Positions 32,101 through 43,216 of a stretch of 64,000 nt of DNA are shown here, piece by piece. The stretch comes from Paratrimastix pyriformis (taxonomy: Eukaryota; Preaxostyla; Paratrimastigidae). Position numbers and translations under genes: made by a program. The stretch is taken from assembly GCA_027972325.1 (NCBI GenBank), contig JAPMOS010000014.1, positions 266,001 through 330,000 on the forward strand, written 5' to 3'. The notes beneath the pieces are model-generated. The model had not been told where the DNA came from. It saw only the letters and a list, made by a program, of their open reading frames with translations, and did no database searches. The first letter of the stretch is position 1; each line of letters opens with the position of its first letter.

Positions 32101-35100
32101 GGGAGGGGCGGGCGCGGGGGGCTGGAGGGACACCGGGATGACGGTGGACAGGGGCCGGCGCAGGGGTGAGGTGCGGCCGGGGGTCGGGGCCGAGGGGGTC
32201 AGAGAGGGGTGGGCCCGGAGCAGAGTCGCCAGCAGGTTGCGGCTCGAGACGGAGCCCTGCGAGGCCGGGGTCAGGGCGGCTGTGCGGACGCAGACCGGGT
32301 GGGCGGAGGAGGCGGAGAGGGCGACCAATGGAGGTGAGAGGGGCAGAGACAAGGACTGGGGGCTGGGGACATGAGGGCATGGGGGACCGGAGAGTGGGGC
32401 ATGAGGCGGCGTGGGGCCCAACAGACCGCGCCTGCGCTTGACGAGCATGACGGGTGTTGCCGCCATCTGTGGCTGCTGGGCCTGTGGCTGGGCGGCCTGG
32501 TACATCGCCGGGCCCGGCCAGGCCTCGCCGCCGGCCGCAGGGGCGGCCCCCTCGAACCCTTCAGCCAGAACGGTCTCCTCCACCGCGGGGGCAAGCGGCG
32601 TCGGAGGCAGCGGCTGCTGGGGGCTTGCGGTGCTGTCCGCCCCGGGGCCGGGGAGCGGGGCCGGGACCGACTGGGCCCGGGCGGCGGCCCTGTGCCTGGC
32701 CAGGAGCAGCTTCCGCCGCTGGGTTTCCGCCGTCTGGGCCGCCGCCACCGCCGCCGCGGCCGGGTTGGCGTCCTCGGGATGAAGCCGGGGCGACGGCGGG
32801 CTGGCGGCCGCGGGGCCGCTGACGATCCGGTGGGTGGGCAGCTCCTCCCAGCCGCCGCCCCCGCCCGTGGCCGCCCGGCTGAGGGCCGGGTCGGCCGCCC
32901 GGCCGGGTGAGGATTTGGGCAGCGGCTCGGCCCGACTGGGCGAGCAGAGCGGCTCGGCGGCCCGCGAGGAGAGCGACTCGCCGCGCTCGGGGGAGCCCGA
33001 TGCGGGCGGGGGCGGGGGCGGGGGCTGGGGCTGGGGCTGGGGGAGCAGCGCGGCCGCGGCCGAGAGGAGCATGGCGAGGGGCGTCGTGTCGGGGCGGGGG
33101 GCCTCGGCCGGGGGAGCCGTCGGGGTCTCGGGTGGCTGCTGGGGCGGGGCCGCCGCGGCCCGGGTGATGACCACCGTCGCAGCGGGGGAGGCCTGCGGTG
33201 GGCCCGGCTCGAACCAGTCGGGGCCCGGCGGGGTGGCGGGCAGCTCGACGGGGGGCGAGACACCCACCGTCCGGGCCGAGGAGACCACGGCAGGCGCGGC
33301 CGGGGGCCCGGAAGGCTCCAATTCCCCCTCGACGAGGGCGCCCGTCCGACGGACGTGGCGATGGCGCGGCTGGGGCTGGGGCTGCGGGGGCTCGGGCCGC
33401 AGGGGCGACGAGGCCAGGGGGCGTGTGGGCAGGGGGTTGGGCTTGCCGGGGAATGGTGCGCCGTGCCGCCTGGGGGGAGCCCCCCGGCCACGAGGGACCC
33501 GCGGGCCGTGCTGGGGGCCGAGGTGGGTGTTGGGGGCAGCGGCGCCATCGCGGCCGGGATGGGGTACTGCAGCTGCTGGTAGAGCAGCGTCCGGCTGATC
33601 GGGGCGGGGGCCGGGGCCTGGACGGGCGTCACGGGCGGCGGGGAGGGATGGGTGTCGGGGGTGGCCCGCTGAGGATACGAGCGGCCCGTGACCTGGAGGG
33701 GGAAGGAGGGGGGGGAGGGGGGGGAGGGAGGAGGATGTTGTACCGTGAGGGGAGATGGGGAGAAACCGCGGAGGGGTGAGGGTGAGGGGCTGCCCGGGAC
33801 ACGAAACGTCGCAGGGCAGCGAAGCGCGGGGGGGGGGGGGGGCTGGACCTCGCCACCGGCGGGCAGCCCGATGCTCCGGGCGCTGGCAGTGATCCCGTCT
33901 GGGCCCACGGCCAGGCTGGGCAGGGCCGGAACGTGCCCGTGGTGCTGCTTGTGGTGATGCGCGCTGTGGTGGCGCGGGCTCCGTCCGTGGCGGTGGTGGC
34001 GGGGATGGTGATGGCGGCGGTGGCGGCGGGATGAGGAGCTCGCGGAAGAGGAGGAGACGGACGAGGAGGAGGCAGATGAGGATGAGTTGCTGGATGGCGA
34101 GCTGGGCCCCGTCCCGGTGCCGGCCGAGGCAGGGGAGGTGCGGGCGGGCTGGTGGTGGTGGTGATGGTGGTGGGGCCTGGCGGGACCCCCTGGGGCGGAG
34201 GGGTGGGAGAGCGGAGGGGGCGCCAGGGCCTCCTCGGAAAGGTCCTCCTCGGCCTCGCCCGCCCCGGCGCCCTCGGCTTCGGCGGCGGCGGCGGCGTCCT
34301 CAGCCTCTGCATCGGCCTGGGCGGCCCGCACTCGCTTCATCAGGCCGCCTGCCCCCACCAGCCCCCGGGGTGGTGAGTGGTCGTAGGTCAGAAAGGGGGC
34401 GGGGACTCCCGAGATGGGGAAAGCAGGCGCTTTGGGGTGAGGATGGCGAGGGCAGATCGATGTGCGGGGTGAGGATGGCGCGGGGAGGCGGGACAGACCG
34501 TCTGCCTCTTCGTCGCCCAGCTGGGGCTCCTCCGGGGCGGCCCGTCGATGCTCCACCCGCCGCGGGACCAGGGGCGACCGGGCCCGTGACCGGCCCGTGA
34601 GGGCAGCAGTGGCAGCGGCCCGGGCCGCCTCGGCCGCACCCGGGACATCTTCCTCCTCCTCCTCCTCCGGGGCCCCCGGGGGGTGCTTGCCGAGGGCGCT
34701 CCGCCGGGGGGACTCGCCCGCACTCGGGGATTCGGTCCCCGAGCCGGCCGGGTGGCGCGGCGAGAAGAGGCGCGACGGGCGGCGGGGCGGCACGCCCCGC
34801 AATGGGGTCGGGTGGCTGTGCTGGGCCGTGTGGGTGGTGGGGGTCGTGTCCGATTCCGAGGGCTGTTCGTCCTCGTCTTCCTCTGCCCCCTCCGCACCCA
34901 TCATCCCGGCCGCCGCCCCGGGGCCCAGCGGGGTGGCCAGGGGCGAGGTGGACATGGTGCTGGCCGTGCTGGCCGTGTTGATGATGGGCAGGCCGGGGGT
35001 CTCGAGGCCCCGGGGCGCCAGCCGCCCCAGGTTCAGCGGGGGCACGCGGGGCTTGGTGGCCAGGGGCACGGGCAGGGGCGTCGCCGCGAGGCAGGCCGCA

Positions 35101-36592
35101 TCGGCCACCAGCAAGGCGCCCATGTCCACCACACGCAGCGGGCCGCGCAGGGCCTCGACCAGGGCCTCAACGGCCTCCTCGGACAGCAGCGGGGACCCGT
35201 CGGCTGCGGCCAGGCTGAAGCTCAGGTACCGCAGGGTGCTGTTGGCAGGGCCGCCCGTGGCAGCGGCGGCCGGGGCGGGGGCGAGGACCCGCAGCAGGGA
35301 GCAGAGGGCCGCCGGGGGGATGGGGTTGCCAAGCAGGTCGAGGTGTTGCAGCGACCGATTGAAGGACAGCGCCCGCGCCAGGGCCTGTGGTCGAGCAGGG
35401 CAGGGCGCAGAGGGGCGATGAGGGACAGTTCGAAGCCCATGCTCGTTCACTCACACGCCCGCCCGCCTACCCGCTTGCCCGCCCGCCCGAATGCCCCACG
35501 CGGAAAGGGCCGGGCCATCCAGACCTGAGCCCCACGTGCGCCGATGCAATTCCGGCCCCTCGTCTCGGCCCCGGCCACGGGTGCCCCGCCAGTGGGCGAT
35601 TCGCCGAGAGCCCTGAGCATCTCGTGTACCGTATGGGGCAGGCCGGCAGGCCGGCGGGAGAGAGCCCCGGGGAGGTCGGCCGCTGAGTGGAACTCACCCC
35701 CGGCGAGCGAGGCGAACACCGGGCGGGCAGGCAGCGAGGTGCGCAAGGAAGACACCAAGGCCGCCAGAAGGGTTCGTGTGGCCGGCAGAGCCGAGGTCGA
35801 AGCCACGGATGCAGTCAAGACGGACGCAGGCTGGGCAGGGGCAAGTAGGCTGACATCGGCATCACCCAGGACGAGGGTGGTCAGGGTCTCCGTGGCCCGA
35901 AGATACTCGGCAATCTGTGCTCCCCAGGGGTAACTGAGGATCTTCGCGAGAAGAGAAGCAGCAGACCTTACAGGCGGAGTGGTCGGTGAGGGCATTCCCC
36001 CGGAGGTTGAGCACACCGAGGTGGCGGAGGGCCTCGGACGGGTGGAGTTTGGGGGCGGCCTGGAGGGCCTTGATGACGGCCAGGCAACCGGTGTCACCCA
36101 GGGAAGCTCCACTCAGAACGATTGATCGGATGTCAACCCTACGGGGCAACTGGTGAAGACGGGTCCCGCCGGCCCACCCGACGGACCGCGACTCCGAGAA
36201 CATGAGGACCAGCATGCCCTGATCGGCTGTCGCAGATGCGTAGTGGATGGGCGTCCAACCAAGAGCATCCTAAGGCCGTCGAAGAAAGGCGTTGACTTAG
36301 GGAAATGATGGAGGGGGACCTGTGAGAGAGGATTGGCCCCATGGCGAAGAAGTACGGAAGCGCATTCGAGTTGGTGACAACAGGCTGCTATGTGAAGTGC
36401 CTTTCACCGAAGATGGTGTGAATTTTGGCGAGAAGCCCGGCAGACATTTTGGGATTTTTCATTCAATTGGTTAGGATTGGCAATTCCTCCCGATAATAAA
36501 TGAGACAAGGTCGAAAAATCGCCCTTTCTTACAGCATTAAACAGTACAACTGAAGCAGGACCGCCAGGAACCGTGCCGGGTCCTTCAAACAT
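26174..36592 (-). CDS. Ankyrin-LRR-disordered-coiled-coil-PH-like giant protein
   Basis: The start at 36592 gives VLFNAVRKGDFSTLSHLL, then further ankyrin repeats (CASVLLRHGANPLSQ; GWTPIHYASATADQG). Next come leucine-rich repeats (RSIVLSGASLGDTG, LGVLNLRGNALTD, LQHLDLLGNPIPP), with an in-phase join across a GTCTGG donor near 35530. A very long Pro/Ala/Ser-rich region follows, with runs of Ser and His near 33960-34160 and a Pro-Ala repeat near 28860-29090. There are short helical segments (RKAIEEIEVLRGLER, LTAEEAALRSEEHSL). The end is a PH-like module (TFYQLADDRHTLISCEAKK, EVILGRQTPTF, LVAMVDGLLAAAGRP), then a Ser-rich tail ending EEDSFD. This suggests a membrane or cytoskeletal scaffold. Exon joins in the disordered middle are not resolved, and it could be two genes. 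Confidence 0.5.
28860..29090 (-). repeat. Pro-Ala coding repeat
   Basis: A GC-rich tract of degenerate 6- and 12-bp units encodes more than 60 residues of alternating Pro and Ala on the minus strand, within the ANK-LRR-PH gene. It also produces long Gly/Ala frames on the plus strand that are not genes. Confidence 0.85.
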
Positions 36593-36665
36593 CAAACAAA
36601 CATAGCCTGTTTCGACAGGGGCCTGAAGATTCCTTCCTCTTCGTTTCACCACCTCACTCAGGCAA
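36593..36665. promoter_or_regulatory. Divergent promoter region, ANK-LRR-PH / Rab21
   Basis: Only 73 bp separate the two start codons, so the core promoters must overlap or share elements. It contains no obvious TATA box. Confidence 0.4.
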
Positions 36666-37612
36666 ATGTCGAGTTTCAAAGTAGTTTTCCTCGGTGAGGG
36701 TCTGCATTTTGCGTGCATCATTTAATTCTCACCGCTTTCTCCTGGCCCCTTCTCTATGTGTGGCCAACACAATTAGGCCGTGTTGGAAAGACTTCTCTTG
36801 TGCTTCGTTTCGTCCAGAATCAATACTCGGATTCCCAAACATCAACTATCCAAGCGTCCTTTTTGAAGAAGGCAGTCGTCATCGACGACCAGCCAGTCCT
36901 ATTGACTCTGTGGGTCTGTATTCCGTCACTCCCACTGGCCATCTGAGACGGGGGTGATTCTGTTTTAGGATACTGCAGGGCAAGAACGTTTCCATGCTCT
37001 TGGTCTGCGCGCTCAGTGCGTGAAGCCTCATTTTCGACTCCATTTCCGATAGGCCCAATCTATTATCGGGATGCCAACGGTCTGTTCCCGGATGCGCTTC
37101 CGAAGTTCACTGTCTCGTTGTCTCTTGCTACTGCCCCAAAATCCCAGGCGCCGTGCTTGTTTATGACATCACCGATCAGGAGTCCTTTAACAAGGTGAAG
37201 AAGTGGGTGCGGGAGCTGCACGATCAAGTGGGTCCCAACATTTCCATTGTTATTTGTGGGAACAAGTGTGACCTGGAACGGCAACGGGTTGTCGATCAGA
37301 AGGCTGCCGAGGAGTCTGTCCCTGCGCGTTTCGCCCTCACATCCACAATCTGTGCTGTTAGGTTCGCAAGAAGTGTTGGCGCTCGCCATTTCTCCACATC
37401 AGCGAAGGCGAATCGCAACGTTGCCGACACATTCCTCTACTTGGCCCAGGGTTTGTAAATGGATCTGTTGTCGACTCACTTTTTTCCCCGCTTCAGATAT
37501 GTTGAGGCGAAGGGATGGTGCGGGTCGCCCGACCGGTGGGGATGAACCCTCCTCTGGAGGTCTTCGCCTCCGCAAGGAGCCAGCACCCGCCGAGAAACCG
37601 GGCTGCTGTTAG
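36666..37612 (+). CDS. RAB21: Rab21-type small GTPase
   Basis: A small GTPase of early endosomes and integrin/membrane traffic. The P-loop GEGRVGKTS spans the first intron. TIQASFLKK (the Rab21-specific switch I) is followed by WDTAGQERFHALGPIYYRD, VYDITDQESFNKVKKW, GNKCDLERQRVV and HFSTSAKAN. The C-terminus is PGCC, for geranylgeranylation. Homology fixes seven exons. Introns include 36700-36776 (GTCTGC), 36914-36968 (GTCTGT), then GTCTGC, GTCTGT, GTCTGT and GTTTGT, each 45-77 nt. All functional residues appear intact. The family and subfamily assignment is strong. Confidence 0.93.
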
Positions 37613-37928
37613 GTGCCTCTTTCTCTCCCTTTCCCTCTCTGTCTCTTCTGTTTATCGGGGGGAGTTGTGGGAGGCATTTTTCATGTTCTCTCCATTCCCT
37701 TTCCATTCCCTTCTTTCCTTCTACACCTTATCTTCCTTCTTGCTTCGATTTTGGGTCCGCCTTCGCTCGCGACCGAATAACAAACTCGTGCCGCTCTTCA
37801 GAGGAAAGTATAGCGACCGTCTCTAGTCGTGGCTCCTGCACCTGCAGCAGAGTCGCATTCTAATTCGGAATTAATCTCATTATCCCTTCGGGGGATTTCG
37901 GCTGAAACATCCAGGCAGTTTTTCACAA
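37613..37928. other. Intergenic, pyrimidine-rich
   Basis: This holds the Rab21 3' region, rich in CTTT and CTCC, and the likely promoter of the pseudokinase. No coding signal was seen. Confidence 0.5.
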
Positions 37929-39544
37929 ATGAGCCAGCAGCCTGAAGACCACTGCCAGACACCGCCGCCAACAGAAAACTTTGACAGTCTTCTTTCGACG
38001 TCTCGCTTTTTGTCACCGCCATCGGCACGAATGAACCGAGCACCAACTTCCCATGCTGGAACCAAATTGCTCAACAAGCGGTACGAGATTTTCGAAGATA
38101 TCACCCCTAGCACGCAGTTTGTCTATGGTGTCGATAGACGATCCATTCAGCCACGAAACCGTCATGTTGTGATCAGAGTTTTCTCCAATGAAGAGGATTG
38201 GACCCAGTCTGTGCCCCTGTTCCCTTGTCGCGTCTCACCACCTCCATCCACCTTTGTTGCACAGTTACAAGTCGCTCCTCTCCAAATTGAGGAGCCCCTT
38301 TGTCTCGGCTCTCCTCGACGAGTGGAAGAGCGAGGAGTACGTGAACGTCTGGTTCACGGCCCAAGACCGGGGGGGCCTTCGCTTCGACGAACTCATCGAA
38401 AGCCCTCGGCTTTTCCGAGAGTCCGAGCAAAAACAAAACCTTCTGGCCGAGCTCGCCAAATGCTGGATTTTCCTTCACTCCGCCCAGTTTGTGGTGGTCT
38501 ACCAGGTCTGCGCCTGAGTTCGGCTTCCTGTTTTCACGTCTCAACAACCCGCCCGCCACAGCCACATTGTTTTATGCAATTCGGGACGACGATCCGCCTC
38601 TGGGACCCCACCTGTCTCCGGCCCATCGTTCTCCCCCCGGCCAACATCCTCGCACAACCTCCCCCAACGTATACTTCCCTACAGCTCCCGGCCGCGCCCT
38701 CCTCGCCTTCAGCCTCCATTGTCGCTGCCGGTCTGTGCCCAGATCTGATCGCTGCTCATTTTTCGGTGTTGTCAGATGGAGGGGTATACGACCCCGTCGC
38801 GGCGGACCCTCCCACGGACGTCCTGAGCTGCCCGCCCGAGATTGCCGACGCCATTCTGGCCCGCGAGGAGTCCTTCCTCCAGTCAACGCACGTCGACATT
38901 GGCGCCTTGAACTTGGGTCGGTGCCTCTCGCTTGCCGCCTCTGGCGGGAAGGATTCCCGCACTTTTTCGTAGGTGCCCTCTTGCTCGAGCTCTTCCTCTA
39001 CAACCCCATTTTCAACGGCAAGACCCCGGAGGAGGTGGCTCAGCTCCTCGAGCTGGGCGATGCCATCCGCCCGTACGTCGAGGTCCGTCTTCTTCTGGTG
39101 CACGCACATGATGATGATGCGCATTTGTCCAGGACGAGGACGACCTGGAGGCGGTCAACATTGTGCGATGTATCACCTCCCACGAGGCCCACACCCTCCG
39201 CGAGACCAACGAGCGACTGGTCTGTCTTGTCGAGTCATGCGTCGTTCCGTTTTGTCATCCCGGATGTCTTTCAGGCCCAGTGCGCCGACCTGGTCAAGCG
39301 CTGGTTCGGTGTGGCTGCCGCCCCTGGGTCGACCTCCGGCTCGGCCCGCTCCTCTCCTCGGCCCCCCTCTTCCACCCCCCCTGGATCACCGCAGATGCCC
39401 CACGCATCCCAGGCCCTGGTGGCCTCGAAGCCCATGATGGTCACTTGCTCGGCGGCGGCCCTCAACCCCCCGGTCTCCAAGCTCGAACCAATGCAGCGGG
39501 TTGCCGTCCGGCCTCCCATGCGCTATCTCCCCACAATCATGTAA
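37929..39544 (+). CDS. Protein kinase-like protein, probable pseudokinase
   Basis: The kinase fold is recognisable: LLNKRYEIFEDITPST (strand 1 region), VVIRVFSNEEDW (strand 3), then LAKCWIFLHSAQFVV (helix E, before the catalytic loop) and ALLLELFLYNPIFNGKTP (helix F to G, like LGxxLxEL...P). Where HRDLKPxN should be, the sequence reads HCFMQFGTTIRLWDP, so the catalytic HRD is absent, and no DFG was found. Length is about 430 residues with a Ser/Pro tail. Introns have donors GTCTGT, GTCTAC or GTCTGC, GTCGGT, GTCCGT and GTCTGT, each about 50 nt. A scaffold role is inferred. Confidence 0.6.
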
Positions 39545-39927
39545 ACCCACTTTCTCCTGTGTGTGTTTTTTGACGGCACTTTCTCTCCTCCTGAATGAGC
39601 GGAGCCCGCAGCTGGGCTCTTCCATCTTAACTTTGGTGAGAACCCCTGGATGTATTTTTTTCCTCCTTCCTCCCATTTTCGAAGAGGCTTCTCTTCTTGC
39701 CATCGTTCGTTCCATTGGGAGAACGATGGGTGGAGGTGGATGGATATGGATCAAGGAATGAGCAATGACGACCGATTTTAGATCGGTGCCTTTCGCCAAA
39801 AACTGCCCATTTATTGGCCCTTCCACGTGGAACAAATCTTCCCGTGATCACTGTTATTACACGCTTCCATTTTTTTGCCGGAGCGGTCACTCACTCCAAT
39901 TGGAACGTGCGCTGTCTTCTCCATGCG
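39545..39927. other. Intergenic with two adjacent inverted repeats
   Basis: GAAGAG-GCTT-CTCTTC (39681-39696) is followed by a perfect 9-bp inverted repeat, CCATCGTTC at 39700-39708 and GAACGATGG at 39721-39729, with a 12-nt loop. The rest looks like the 3' region of the pseudokinase gene and the promoter of the next gene. Confidence 0.55.
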
Positions 39928-42900
39928 ATGCAAACGACCCATTCAAAGAAACGGCTCCCTCCGATAAAACGTTCTTCTATAGAAGGTCTTGACAGTTTCC
40001 TTTGAAAACTAATATAATTTTTTTCGGTTTTTTCAGCCCGAGTCTGGACACGTTGTGGCCTGTCCTGAACTAATCCCGATATTTGTAGGACATCTCATTC
40101 CTCCGAGAGCACCTCACACGATCAATAACTCCAGCCGGCACTTCCTCCTCCTCCCCTGCCGACTTTGAAGTCCCCCCAACCATCATTCCTCTCGAACATC
40201 ACATAATTGAAGCCTCCCCGTGCCCCCCCGATCCAGCGACACAGGAGAGGTGTCAGACTGTATACAAAGGTTTGAGTGGATTGTTCCCCCTCCGACTTTA
40301 TCCCACTGGTTTGGTCTCCCGCCCCCTGCAGAAGAAGATCATCTGTGGCACACGACCGTCTTCCCTGCCGCAAAGCCGACCAGCCGACAGGACGTGATCA
40401 TGCTCGAACAATGGCTCGATGACATGACCCTGAATCTTGACTCGAAAGCCCGCCTGAATGGCGCCGACGCCCTCGGTCTGCCTATTGTCGTCTCCTCCGC
40501 GGTCGATCCCGCCCCCTCCCCGCTCCCCTGCTGCGCACACAGAGGTGCTCAAAGAGTCGCAGCAAATCTTCGGCATGTGCTTCCACGAGATCGTGCGGCA
40601 GGTCTGGCCGAGCCGCCGCATCCCCCCCCCCCCCCCCCGGCTCCTGACCTTTTCCCCATGATGCCGACTGACAAACCCTCATGGCTGCCCGGATGCCAGG
40701 TCTCGGTGCACTGCACGGAGCGGGGCCGGCTCATGGTGAAGCTGTGGAAGCGGTACGTGGAGCTGTTCAAGCAGATGTTTGTCATGAGCAAGGACGGCCA
40801 CTCCGATGCCCTCCGCAAACTCAAGGACGACGCCGAGGCCGCCCAGGCGCGCGGTCCGCCTGCCGCCCCTGCCGTGGGATGGGTCGATGGGTTGCTGACA
40901 CCGCACGTCCCTTCTCCCCTGTCTGGCAGCCCGCGAGCAGAGCAACGCCGTGCAGAAGCGGCTGCACCTGCTCTACTCGAAGGAGATGCGCGACCTGCTC
41001 TACGCCAAGGACGAGTCCGTACCCCCCCTGCCCACCCGCCCCCTCCGGCCCCTCGCCCCATCATGCTCTTCCCGCATGATGGCTGCGCTTGCGCCGGCTC
41101 ATTGTTTCCTTCGTGCATCCCCTCTGGCCATGGGCCCGGCGTGGCGGCCCGGGCAGCGTGCACCGGGAGGTTGAGATCCTGCAGAACGAGCTGCTCATCA
41201 GCCGGTCGGAGTGCGAGGACCGCGACGCGGAGATCGTCACCCTCGAGCGCAACGTGGACGCCCTCCAGGACCTCCTCGCCATCACCGGTCCGCCGTCCGC
41301 CCCGCAATCACCCGTTCATCTTCTTCATGCGGCTGCTCGCGCTGCTGGGGTTCTCGCTGTGGTTCTTCTTGCTGCTGCTGCTGCTGCTGCTCTCGTTCTT
41401 CGCCTTCTTCTGAGTTCTTCTCGTGTTTGCTGTTGTCCTTCCCTCGAGAGCCTGTGGCATGCCGTGGCTCACCCCCCCCCCTCCCCCCCACACACACGCG
41501 CGCACCTCCACACCCGCCAGAGAACCGCTGCGAGGACCTGGAGAACGAGTGCGTCAACCTGCGCATGAAAGTGACCGCCCTCTCCTCCGAGGGGCCGGCC
41601 CCGGGGTCCCCCGACCCGACCACCATGAGCAGGCCCGTCAAAAGCGCCGGGGGCGGGTCCGCCAGCACCCGCCTGGGCAGGACAAACTTCGAGAAGCCGC
41701 CCCTCGTCTGTATCTCCCCGGCACCCCCCACACACACACACACACATGCTTTTGTTTTCCCGTTACTTCTTTCCTTCTTTACGACACACACACACGCACA
41801 CGCACACCTGCTCCCTGCCCTGTGGTGAGCCGTGAATGTCGCTCATCCCCACCGCCCCTGCTTTTCGTGTTCCTGCGCCACCCTCTGCCCCTGGCTGCCT
41901 CAGCCTGGCGGCGGCCCGGACACCTCCCGCACCTCGATGACCTCGCCAGTCCCCTCGCAGTCCAACTTCTCGCTGGCCCCATCCCCCCCGCCTCCCTCCG
42001 TCCCGAGCCCGGTCATCCCCCCGCAGCGCCAGCCCACCCCCCAGGCCCCATCCCAGGGCCGCCCCCACAGCGCCCTCGACGCGCCGCCCTCCACTTCCTT
42101 CCCGGCCGCCCCGCCACTCCCCAGCCCTGGCGGTGGGCCTGGAGCCGGCCTGCCCCCCCGGGGCGGCAGCGCCCCAAGGGGCGGCAGCGCGCAACGGCGT
42201 GGGGTCTCCTCGGCCCAGGCGGCCCGGGGCGCCCGGACCCTGACAGCCTTGGACGGGCTCGATGAGGAGCAGATGTCCCGCTCGGAGCTGGTCACGATGG
42301 TGCACAGGCTCAAGGAGCACCTCGCCTCGATGGTGGTCGACGATGACGAGACCCCCGTCATGTCATCTCACGGTCCGCCTCATCGACCACCTTCCCTGTC
42401 CGGCGGTTGGGCACATGCATGGCCGTATGTGGACGTGGTTCATCGTGGTTTGGCGGTGGCGGTGGCGGTGGCGGTGGCGGTGGCGGTGGCGGTGGCGGTG
42501 GCGGTGGCGGTGGCGGTGGCGGTGGCGGTGGCGGTGGCGGTGGCTTGTGGTTGCAGAGCCCTCGAGTGAGCCGGTCACACCGACGGGCGAGCAGGCTGGA
42601 ACAGCAGCCCAGATCACTGCCGCGGTCTGTGGACATTCCCCCTGGGGCAACCTGACCGCTCGCCCCCCCCCCCCCCCCCCCCCCCCCTCACCAGGATGTC
42701 GCCTCGCTCGTCGACCGACTGCCGAGAGAATTCCAGGGCACCTGGCGGGGCCACCCGGTTGGTCTGTGGTGAGTGGAGACTGCTAGGTGACAAACCGTTG
42801 ACATTTGCTGGGTTAGCTTCCTTTGGGGACCTGGACGCGCTCCTCACCGATCTGGCCGAGACCAACACCCGCCTCCAAAAGGTCTGGACCAACAAACTCC

Positions 42901-42983
42901 CTGTTCTGACTTTGCGTTTCGCCCCACAGGAGCGCGACCTTTTGCTTCCACCAAGAAAGCCAGCCGCTCCTGGAAGAACTTGA
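39928..42983 (+). CDS. Axonemal dynein light-chain-domain protein (AXDND1-like)
   Basis: The p28-type domain is clear: VPPTIIPLEHHIIE, VLKESQQIFGMCFHEIV, then VSVHCTERGRLMVKLWKRYV, matching the (E)IVRQV.V.C.ERG..L signature of AXDND1/DNALI1 proteins of ciliary dynein. Long coiled coil follows (LHLLYSKEMRDLL, REVEILQNELLISR, LENECVNLRMKV), then a Ser/Pro linker and a helical tail ending APGRT. About fourteen exons. Donors include GTCTGC, GTCTGG, GTCCGC (three times), GTCCGT and GTCTGT. The start at 39928 (MQTTHSKK) needs a 5-nt micro-exon at 40037-40041 to stay in frame. The last introns hold a GGTGGC satellite and a 26-nt C run. This gene implies a flagellum. Confidence 0.75.
42457..42543 (+). 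repeat. (GGTGGC)n satellite
   Basis: About fourteen copies of the hexamer lie in an AXDND1-like intron that begins with GTCCGC near 42373 and ends TTGCAG near 42556. Confidence 0.9.
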
Positions 42984-43216
42984 GCTTTAGGAGTGGTTCT
43001 TTCTCTTTCCCATCATTCCCATCGATGATCCTCCGTTTGTTTATTGCGGTATTTTCCGCAGTTTTTTTGCTTTTTTGAATCGGGCGGGAACTAAAGGAAA
43101 GAAGATTCGTCACGTCCCTCTTGATGTCTCCCCCAAGCAAACAACTGGGCCACTTTGGCAAATTAAGGCTGCTCGTCACGCCCTCGGTGATACCCTCTTT
43201 GAAGGTCGGCAGCAGA

